From Chitinophaga agri (GTDB lineage: Bacteria > Bacteroidota > Bacteroidia > Chitinophagales > Chitinophagaceae), in contig NZ_CP048113.1 of the NCBI RefSeq assembly GCF_010093065.1, forward strand, positions 744,001 to 808,000: a DNA stretch of 64,000 bases, read 5' to 3'. A model generated the notes under the pieces. That model had not been told where the DNA came from and searched no databases. It worked only from the letters and a program-made list of their open reading frames with translations. Below are positions 18,391-26,100 of the stretch, in pieces (position 1 is the first letter of the stretch; every line of letters begins with the position of its first letter). A program made the position numbers and the translations under genes.

Positions 18391-18756
18391 ATGGAAAAGG
18401 CAATCAAGGACATTCTCTCTAATGGGTTACTGAAAATAAACGGAAGTCTCTGGATGGAAGGCGACGGCAAACGTTTCTTCGGTCCCGGCCCCGTAGAACT
18501 CCTGGAACTGATCCAGGAAACAGGTTCTATGAACCAGGCAGCCAAGAGAATGAAAATGTCGTATAAAAAGGCCTGGGAGCTGATTAATAACCTGAATAGC
18601 ATGTCGGCGACACCTCTGGTCATCACCAGCACAGGAGGCGATAATGGAGGCGGTTCCGCTATTTCCGATGAGGCCCGTCAGCTGATCGCCTATCATCGTG
18701 AACTCAGGACCAGGTTCAGTAAATTCCTGGAAGAAGAGACGGCAAGGCTAAAATAA
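18391..18756 (+). CDS. modE: ModE-type winged-helix molybdate-responsive regulator (DNA-binding domain only)
   Basis: This 121-residue protein corresponds to the N-terminal DNA-binding domain of ModE. The recognition region GSMNQAAKRMKMSYKKAW and the wing STGGDNGGGSAIS align with the classic ModE pattern. It lacks the C-terminal molbindin (MOP) domains that bind molybdate in E. coli ModE, so how it senses Mo is open. It is the last gene of the operon, 94 bp after moaA and before an intrinsic terminator. Two ModE-like operators in the window (11946 and 18803) are its likely targets, including its own operon. Confidence 0.88.
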   Translation: MEKAIKDILSNGLLKINGSLWMEGDGKRFFGPGPVELLELIQETGSMNQAAKRMKMSYKKAWELINNLNSMSATPLVITSTGGDNGGGSAISDEARQLIAYHRELRTRFSKFLEEETARLK

Positions 18757-18769
18757 TGACAGACAGACT

Positions 18770-18795
18770 GCACATCACCCGTATGTGCTTTTTTT
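18770..18795 (+). terminator. Intrinsic terminator after modE
   Basis: GCACAT (18770-18775), a 7-nt loop, ATGTGC (18783-18788), then seven T. It separates the Mo operon from the TonB receptor, so the receptor needs its own promoter. Confidence 0.75.
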
Positions 18796-18800
18796 ACCTG

Positions 18801-18828
18801 ATCGTTATATCTGATGGTATATAACGAA
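18801..18828. promoter_or_regulatory. Putative ModE operator at the TonB receptor
   Basis: ATCGTTATAT, 8 bp, ATATAACGAA, with a perfect palindrome CGTTATAT / ATATAACG at 18803-18810 and 18819-18826. This matches the published style of ModE boxes (ATCGnTATAT ... ATATAACGAT, from memory). It lies 13 bp before the ATG at 18842, in the position of a repressor site over promoter or start. Half-sites and spacing equal the copy at 11946. Confidence 0.75.
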
Positions 18829-18841
18829 GCAAATCACTATT

Positions 18842-21394
18842 ATGACCAGACATCTATTCATTGTGTGTAGCCTGGTGAGTGTGGGAGTGCAGGCGCAGGA
18901 AAATCCTGCTCCGCAAAAGGATACTGCTATTAAAATTTTATCAGAAGTAACGGTTTCGGCATCGCGTACGCGGGAAAGCCTGCTGCGGTCTCCGGTGAGT
19001 ATACAGAAGGTCGGTGAACAGTACTTTCGTAACGCAGCCGCGCCTTCTTTCTACGACGCACTGGAGCACTTGCAGGGCGTGCAGCTGATCACCCCCAGTC
19101 TGGGATTTAAAGTGCTGAACGCACGTGGATTTGCCAATACGACAAATGTGCGCTTTGCTCAACTGGTTGATGGCATGGATGTACAATCGCCGCATATCGG
19201 CGGACCTATCGCCAACGCACTTGGTCCGTCTGAACTGGATGTCACTAACGTGGAAATATTGCCAGGTGTGGCGTCTGCCTTATATGGCATGAATACCATC
19301 AACGGACTGGCCAACATCACTACCAAAAATCCATTTACATCGGAAGGACTGCGTATCCAGCAGAAGACAGCCCTGACACATGCCGGAGATGCAAACAGCG
19401 CTGTGAAGGCCTATACGGAGACTAGTATCCGCTGGGCGAAGGTCATCAGTCCTACACTTGCGTTTAAGATCAATGGTACGTTCAACCACGGATACGACTG
19501 GATCGCCAATGATCACCGCGAACTGAATGGTGAGGCGAATGCCAGTACTGGTTTGCTGGGTAATGACAATCCGGCACAGGACCCGTTGAGCAGCTATGGC
19601 AATGAATCATCAGACAGAAAGACGATCTCCCTCGGTGGTCGTAACTATGTCGTATCACGGACCGGCTACGATGAGAAAGATGTAGTAGATTATCAACTGC
19701 AAAATACCAAGGCGGATGCCGGCATCTACTACGAACTGAAACCAGGTATGACGCTGACCTACCTCTATCATATGGCCCTGCTGGACAATATATACCAGCG
19801 CGCCAACCGCTTCCGGCTGGCAGACTATCTCGTACAGCAACACGGCTTGCAGTTTCAGTCGAACAGCGTGCAGCTGAAACTCTATCTGAACAGGGAAAAC
19901 ACAGGCAACTCCTACAATCTCCGGTCAATGGCAGAGAATATTGACCGTACCTATAAGCCCGATAATCAGTGGTACGCCGATTATACGGCTGCTTTCAATA
20001 CCGCAACCGGCGCAGGCGCTACCATTGCCGATGCTCACAGACAGGGGAGGATCGCGGCTGATGCGGGCCGCCCCTTACCAGGAACGGCCGCATTTAATAA
20101 CAGTCTGCACCAGCTGGCACAGATCAATAACTGGGATCTCGGTGCTGCCCTGAAAGTAAAGGCCAGCTTCATTCATGCAGAAGGACAGGTAGACCTTACA
20201 CAGCAGCTGTTAAGTGATCTGAAAGAGAAAGCAGGCCTGCAGATACTGGTTGGCGCTGATCACCGTACCTATATCATTGAACCGGATGGTAACTATTTCA
20301 TTAATCCGAAGGCCGGAAAGGAATATACCAATATCCGTTACGCGAAGACAGGTGGTTTTGTGTCTGTCACCAAAACGCTGCTGAACGGCGATCTGAAGCT
20401 GGGTGCCATTGTGAGAGGTGATAAGAATGACTATTTTGACCTGATGATCACACCGCGTTTTACAGCGGTGTATTCTCCTGTAACCACACAGCATTTCAGG
20501 GCATCGTACCAGAGCGGCTACCGTTATCCCAGCATCTTCGAAGCGTATTCTAATGTCAATAGCGGTGGCGTAAAACGTGTCGGTGGGTTACCAGCCATGT
20601 CTAACGGTATCTTTGAAAATGCATGGCTGGCATCTTCCATTACCTCCTTTCAACAGGCCGTCCTGAATGATGTAAACGGCGGCGGACTAACGCAGGACCA
20701 GGCCATCGATAAGAACAGGGGCCTGTTGAAAAAGAATCCTTATACCTACATCAGGGCGGAACATGTGCAATCAATAGAAATAGGGTATAAAGGGATTTTC
20801 GGAGAAGGGAGGTGCTTCATTGATGCAGAAGCTTACTTCAACAGGTATAAGAACTTTATAGCTCAGGCAAATATGAATGTGCCAAATACAACCGTACCGG
20901 ATTCTATTCCATATGCCCTGTATAATAAAGCGAAGCAAAGTCCCTACAGGATGTGGACCAACTCTCAGACGGAAGTGAACAACTACGGTGGTAGCCTGGG
21001 TCTCACCTATAGTGAGCATGGCTATATGGCTAATGCAAATGTGACTTTCGCCAGACTGAAAATGTCTGATAAGGAAGACGGGCTGGAAGACGGTTTCAAT
21101 ACCCCTTCCTGGACGGTGAATATGTCATTGGCAAAGGAGCGTATTGTAAATCACGTAGGGGCGGGGATCTCCTGGAAATGGCAGAACGGCTATTACTGGC
21201 AGTCATTCCTGGTGAACGGCGATGTAGCTGCTTTTTCCACACTGGATGCACAGGCGAGCTACACATTTGATAAGATCGGCTGTAAAGTGAAACTGGGCGC
21301 CAGTAACCTCCTGAACAGGTACTATTATTCCTTTCTGGGAGGTCCGGCCATAGGAGGGATGTATTACCTGACAATGACGTACGGTATACGTTAA
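18842..21394 (+). CDS. TonB-dependent outer-membrane receptor, probably molybdate-regulated
   Basis: This 850-residue receptor has a signal peptide (to about VQAQ, residue 19) and a TonB-box-like SEVTVSA. The plug domain (about 40-165) includes the ALYGMNTINGLANITTK segment, and a 22-strand barrel ends in an aromatic-rich C-terminus (YYLTMTYGIR). It lacks the CarboxypepD_reg-like N-terminal extension seen in SusC-type receptors, so it resembles metal or siderophore importers. It is preceded by a terminator and a ModE-like operator, next to the Mo-hydroxylase and cofactor genes. This suggests transport of molybdate or a molybdate-binding metallophore; that specificity is inference. Confidence 0.92.
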   Translation: MTRHLFIVCSLVSVGVQAQENPAPQKDTAIKILSEVTVSASRTRESLLRSPVSIQKVGEQYFRNAAAPSFYDALEHLQGVQLITPSLGFKVLNARGFANTTNVRFAQLVDGMDVQSPHIGGPIANALGPSELDVTNVEILPGVASALYGMNTINGLANITTKNPFTSEGLRIQQKTALTHAGDANSAVKAYTETSIRWAKVISPTLAFKINGTFNHGYDWIANDHRELNGEANASTGLLGNDNPAQDPLSSYGNESSDRKTISLGGRNYVVSRTGYDEKDVVDYQLQNTKADAGIYYELKPGMTLTYLYHMALLDNIYQRANRFRLADYLVQQHGLQFQSNSVQLKLYLNRENTGNSYNLRSMAENIDRTYKPDNQWYADYTAAFNTATGAGATIADAHRQGRIAADAGRPLPGTAAFNNSLHQLAQINNWDLGAALKVKASFIHAEGQVDLTQQLLSDLKEKAGLQILVGADHRTYIIEPDGNYFINPKAGKEYTNIRYAKTGGFVSVTKTLLNGDLKLGAIVRGDKNDYFDLMITPRFTAVYSPVTTQHFRASYQSGYRYPSIFEAYSNVNSGGVKRVGGLPAMSNGIFENAWLASSITSFQQAVLNDVNGGGLTQDQAIDKNRGLLKKNPYTYIRAEHVQSIEIGYKGIFGEGRCFIDAEAYFNRYKNFIAQANMNVPNTTVPDSIPYALYNKAKQSPYRMWTNSQTEVNNYGGSLGLTYSEHGYMANANVTFARLKMSDKEDGLEDGFNTPSWTVNMSLAKERIVNHVGAGISWKWQNGYYWQSFLVNGDVAAFSTLDAQASYTFDKIGCKVKLGASNLLNRYYYSFLGGPAIGGMYYLTMTYGIR

Positions 21395-21464
21395 AAGAAC
21401 AACTATTCTAATAAATAGTACTCACAAATGACTGCGTAAAGCGTTGGGATTTATAGGAAAAGCC

Positions 21465-21516
21465 TTGAGATAAGACTATTTTTTCGTAAATTTAGGACAG
21501 AATAGTCTTATCTCAA
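21465..21516 (+). promoter_or_regulatory. Promoter embedded in a perfect 16-bp palindrome, upstream of AraC gene
   Basis: TTGAGATAAGACTATT (21465-21480) is exactly complementary to 21501-21516, with 20 bp between. A promoter-like TTG (21465-21467), 19 bp, TAAATTTA (21487-21494, one mismatch to TAnnTTTG) runs through it. The right arm would include the transcription start, so the arms look like a DNA operator for a dimer rather than an RNA terminator. Autoregulation by the AraC protein is a natural guess. Confidence 0.6.
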
Positions 21517-21526
21517 ATTTGATAAT

Positions 21527-22426
21527 ATGGATGCCAACGCACACAAAAGTCAGGGATTTGTTGGATGTGACGGAACGAAGATAGAGAACGGGAACTTTAA
21601 GGTGCAATCTGTCAGTAATCAATGGAAAACCGCAACCCCATATATCCGCAGGGATTTTTATAAGATCACATTATTTACAGGGATCGCCCGGTTACATTAT
21701 GCTGATACCGGCATATTGATCGACCGGCCTGCGCTGGTATTCTCTAATCCGCTGGTGCCTTACAGCTGGGAGCCTGTGTCCGATACCTGGACGGGCAACT
21801 ACTGCCAGTTCACAGAGGAGTTTATGAATATTCATGAGCGTAGTCATCAGTCATTCCAGGATTCCCCGTTGTTTAAAATAGGTGGTAATCCGGTATGTTT
21901 CCTCTCGGCCGCGCAGTATGCCACCGTAGAAGCACTTTTCCAGAAGATGATAGAAGAGGAAGCGACGGATTATATACATAAACATGACGTGATCAAGAAT
22001 TATGTTAATCTGGTGATCCATGAAGCATTGCGTGTACAGCCGGCGGAACCTGTCAGCAGGCCTACCAGCGCAGCCGTGCGTATAACGATGTCCTTTATGG
22101 AGCTGCTGGAGAAACAGTTTCCGATCGTCCATCCGTCGCAGACACTGTCGCTTAAAGCCGCCGGCGATTATGCAAAAAGTCTCGCTATTCATGTGAACCA
22201 CCTGAACCATGCTGTCCGGGAGGTTACAGGAAAAGCCACTACGGTGCACATCAGGGAACGTATTATAGCAGAAGCGAAATTATTATTGAGAAATACAGAC
22301 TGGAGTATCGCTGATATCGCGTATGCATTGGGGTTTGATTATCCGGCGTATTTCAATAACTTCTTTAAGAAGCAGACAGGGATGACACCCCGGTCTGCCA
22401 AACTGGTCACAACAGGGAGTAATTAG
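21527..22426 (+). CDS. AraC family transcriptional regulator
   Basis: This 299-residue protein has an N-terminal cupin-like effector region (about 20-165) and a C-terminal double helix-turn-helix (about 195-295). The second HTH is SIADIAYALGFDYPAYFNNF, followed by the signature KKQTGMTPRSAK. The target genes are unknown and the effector cannot be predicted. The start lies 11 bp after a long palindromic operator-like sequence. Its end overlaps the convergent DUF6965 gene by four bases. Confidence 0.92.
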   Translation: MDANAHKSQGFVGCDGTKIENGNFKVQSVSNQWKTATPYIRRDFYKITLFTGIARLHYADTGILIDRPALVFSNPLVPYSWEPVSDTWTGNYCQFTEEFMNIHERSHQSFQDSPLFKIGGNPVCFLSAAQYATVEALFQKMIEEEATDYIHKHDVIKNYVNLVIHEALRVQPAEPVSRPTSAAVRITMSFMELLEKQFPIVHPSQTLSLKAAGDYAKSLAIHVNHLNHAVREVTGKATTVHIRERIIAEAKLLLRNTDWSIADIAYALGFDYPAYFNNFFKKQTGMTPRSAKLVTTGSN

Positions 22427-22656
22427 GCGGCTCCCTGTTCTGCCTGTGATAAAATTTCTTTTACCTGTACCAGACGATCGTAAAAAGGTTCAAAAATTGT
22501 GACCCCTTTTCTTAGCCTGATAATCTGAAGATGACTGAAAACAAAGGCTTTCACGTCAGTAATGTTAACCCCGGGGGCTAAATTTATTGTTTGTGGTAAT
22601 ACGGCTGTTTTAAAAAATTCCTCCATCTCCTGGATCTCTTTATCGGCATATTTCAT
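22423..22656 (-). CDS. Small DUF6965-like protein
   Basis: This 77-residue protein reads MKYADKEIQEMEEFF, then AVLPQTINLAPGVNITDV, and ends near FEPFYDRLVQVKEIL, the pattern I associate with the Bacteroidota DUF6965 family. Its function is unknown. The ATG at 22656 is chosen over a longer frame whose N-terminal extension overlaps the opposite-strand gene and looks random. An exact TATCTTTG -7 element lies only four bases upstream (22661-22668). Confidence 0.65.
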   Translation of the reverse strand: MKYADKEIQEMEEFFKTAVLPQTINLAPGVNITDVKAFVFSHLQIIRLRKGVTIFEPFYDRLVQVKEILSQAEQGAA

Positions 22657-22660
22657 GCGG

Positions 22661-22668
22661 CAAAGATA
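22661..22668 (-). promoter_or_regulatory. -7 element close to the DUF6965 start
   Basis: On the reverse strand TATCTTTG matches TAnnTTTG exactly and ends four bases from the ATG, which would give an almost leaderless message. No clear -33 TTG is seen, so confidence is low. Confidence 0.35.
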
Positions 22669-22732
22669 ACAGTAACAGATATTTATGTGAATTTTTTTAT
22701 CTTGGCGGCGCCATATATTAACCTGAACCCTG

Positions 22733-23158
22733 ATGAAGCTGATAATCAATGTTAAAGCAGCAGGACGGAAACATGCCATACTCGAGAAGCAACATGCAGA
22801 AATAGATGACTTAGGCAATAACCCTTCTGTACAGGAACTGATCACCGCAGTTGTAAAACAACAGGTGAATGCTTACAACAGTAAGCCTTTTGAAAAGAAT
22901 GTATTACCCTTTTTGACCAGTGAGCAGATCGAGGGACAGACTGCCAGTGGAAAAGTAGGTTTCGGAAGTATTTATAACGAACAGAAAGCAGATCCTGCGA
23001 AAGCACAGGAGGCAGCCCTGCAGGCCTTTGAAGACGGTATGTATGCCGTGTTTGCGGACGAAAGGGAGCTGACAAAGCTATCTGAACCAGTTGCATTAAC
23101 CCCCGAGACAGTGATCACATTTATTCGATTAACATTTCTAGCCGGTAGTTACTGGTAA
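22733..23158 (+). CDS. Uncharacterised protein paired with the DUF4132 giant
   Basis: This 141-residue protein has no signal peptide or membrane segment. It begins MKLIINVKAAGRKHAILEK and has a helical N-terminal half and a C-terminal PETVITFIRLTFLAGSYW. I cannot name a family with certainty. It ends 24 bp before the DUF4132 gene in the same direction, so the two very likely form an operon, and small proteins of this kind do sit upstream of DUF4132/DUF5724 genes in Bacteroidota. The ATG follows a divergent intergenic gap of 76 bp from the DUF6965 gene. Confidence 0.7.
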   Translation: MKLIINVKAAGRKHAILEKQHAEIDDLGNNPSVQELITAVVKQQVNAYNSKPFEKNVLPFLTSEQIEGQTASGKVGFGSIYNEQKADPAKAQEAALQAFEDGMYAVFADERELTKLSEPVALTPETVITFIRLTFLAGSYW

Positions 23159-23182
23159 TGGAAAACCCTTAATTTATTTGAC

Positions 23183-26100
23183 ATGAACGTGAAAACATTC
23201 CTCGAATCGAGGATTATCCCTGATTATGAGAAAGGACTTATCGAAACCCTTACCTCCGTTTATAACGGAACCGTCAGCCATCCACTACTGACCAGGAACA
23301 TGGCGGAATTTGCATTGGTAATTGCACGCCGGTTAGAAGGACATACTGTTCCTAATAACAATCTTTATTATGAAATCCCTGTTGGCAGTAATACCTATAA
23401 CAGGTTGATAGCATTGTTGCCGGAGAAAGAGTGGGAAGATGAGGAAGCATTTAACCTGTTACGCTTCCTCTTTGGTGAGGAGCATGCGGTCTACGTAAAA
23501 CACGCCTGGTCGAAGTTCCGCTACCAGATATACCAGACCGGCAGCTACCGTCGTTCATTCCGTTCACCGGAAAAAAGAGAGATGTACCTCATCCATCAGC
23601 TGCATTTCCTGAAAGGCGTAATTTTTCAGTCCTACCTGTTCGGATATGATACACAGTACACTTTCACGTGCTATCATCTCAGCCTCCCGGAGCAGATCAT
23701 CTGCGATCATGAGCATGGAACTCCCTATATGTACCATATCTGGGCAGCCGCACTGGATCTGGGTAACAACGAGGTATTCACTACGCTGGAGAATATCATC
23801 TACAATAAAGAACCAGTGGGTAAAGTCAGCCGGAACATTATTAAAGCGCTGCTGCTGAGTGATAAGCCCGAAGCCTGGGAGCTGGTGGCTAAGCTGTTGC
23901 TGGCGGCGCAAAGACAGGAAGGGCTCCGGCAGGCGGTATTGGAAGAGCTGGATGAAACGAGTACAGGAGCTTTGAAATATATGCTCAAAGTCATCATAGA
24001 TAATAAACTGACCAGGTTCTCTGCTGTTGTCAGGGCATTGGATGTATGGGCTGGCCTGAACTGGGAGGCAGAGAAAGAATCCGCAGTAAAAAGCTTCGTG
24101 GAGAAAGCTTATACCTATCTCTCCGATCCGTCACTGATCCCAGCAGCTATCAAAAGTGATAATAACGCGGACGTATATATGGCCCTTTGGGCACAGGGTG
24201 TTTACGATATTGAGAAGACACTACCTTATTTGCTGGAACTGATGAAGGGAACGGATGTAGAGAAGCGGTGGCTTGCACAACAGTTTGTGAATGAGACGCG
24301 GCATCCTGCAGTAGATATGCCGGTGTTGTTTGCAGGTATTGAGGATGAGCACCTGGCAGTAAATGGCCTGGCAGTGAGGATCATAGAAAGGCGTGTCACT
24401 TTTAGGTCTAATTATTACGACAGGAATTATCCGCAGTTGTTCGATAAACTGCATGCCATACTACAACGTTCGTCTGTAAAAGAGAAGGCATTTGCCAATA
24501 AGCCCTTCCACTGGATGAATGGTACCTATAAACGAAGCGAAGTACTGGAAGCCATGCTGCCGCTGATAAAGGAAAGGTCGGAACGATTAGATACGGTGAT
24601 GTCTTACTTCGATGATATGGAGCTTCCTGTGAAGTCCACGCTGACCAGAATTATCCTGCCGGGCTACACGGATTACAACTGGGATGAACGCAAGGAGGTA
24701 AAGCCTGTTACCGGTTTCCAGCGCACTTACTGCATGCGTATCATTAAAGAAAGAGGAGAGTTCCTGCAGACCTCCGCGATGAGGGCATTGACGAAAATAG
24801 TGCTGGTAGCAGAAGAAGCGGTCGTGCTCAAAGAGCTGTTAAAGCGTAAAAGCAGCGCGATGCGTAGCCAGATCATCGGTATCCTGATGCGACAACCTGA
24901 TGCGATACTTTCAGGTCAGCTGGAAGACCTGCTGAACGGCGATGGTGAACAGCGGCTCGCGGGTCTGGATATCGCTATACAGCTTCAGCAGCAGCAGCGT
25001 TTACAGTCTGTGATCACCCCATTGCTGGAGACTTTCAGAAGCAGAAAGAGCATTCCGCAGAAGGAAGCGATCCTTCTGGAACAATTATCAGCCGATAAGC
25101 AGGTAGTGGTCTATGATAATACTAACGGATACGGATTATATGATCCGGCTGCGATAACGCCTGTCATTGCTCCGGCAAGAGATCCGGAGGATTATTACAA
25201 CAGGTGCCTTGCTGAGGGACCATATGGTTTTACATTGCCGGAGGCCGCTATCAGAGAAGGTCTGAAGGAGCTGTATGCCTTGTTCATGGAACATGCAGAC
25301 TATGAATACGAAGTAGCATATTACAACAATACACGGGAGAAGGTACTGCTGGGTAATACCATGCGAAGCACCATGCAAACCTTCGATGATGCTTTGTCGC
25401 CCGAAGAGCGCTATGCTACTTATCCGTTGTCTGGGTTATGGAAGGAATGGTATGAAAAGTCCGGTTTTACAGCAAGAGACCTTTTTATACTGAGTGATGT
25501 GACGGTACAGGCTGACTACGAAAGTTTTACAGGTGTTGCTATAATCGCCAGGCCACATATACCAGAGCTGAATGACTATCTGCCTGAAGGGATGACCAAT
25601 GCGCACAGGTATAACTGGAGTAATCCGCTGTTACAGATATTGAAGGCGCTGGCGATCATTTATCCTTTTACAGAAAGAGAAGCATATCTCCTGGGCGCAG
25701 CTGCCAACCTGTTCGCTATATATCCGGAAGAGGTACTGAAGCATAAGTCGGTAGAAGCCTATCGCTATTATGCCTGCGGCGATGGCTGGCAGGACAATAG
25801 TTTACTGAACTGGTATCTTAACAGGCTTTCTGTCCGGCGCCTGAAAGATGAGGAGGTGGCCCGTTGCTGGCAGTTATACAACTGGAGACAGTTCTCCGGC
25901 TTACCTGAGAATATCCGCTACAGCCACCCGCCACTGGATATCTTCTGCCGTGCATTTCAGCAGGGCCTGATCTCAGAAAGTGAGATGTACAGGGGGATAC
26001 TGGATGGCGACAATGTGCGCGTGCTTTCCAGCAGGAAAGAGGCCAAAGATGAAGAAGGTTATTTCGTCAGATATCCTTTCCTGCAGCCGATGTTCAACCG

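Noticed and set aside
18296..18433. 45-residue frame whose ATG overlaps the moaA stop (TAATG) and runs into modE
   Set aside because: The overlap would allow coupling, but the peptide is short, has no recognisable features and overlaps the well-supported modE gene.
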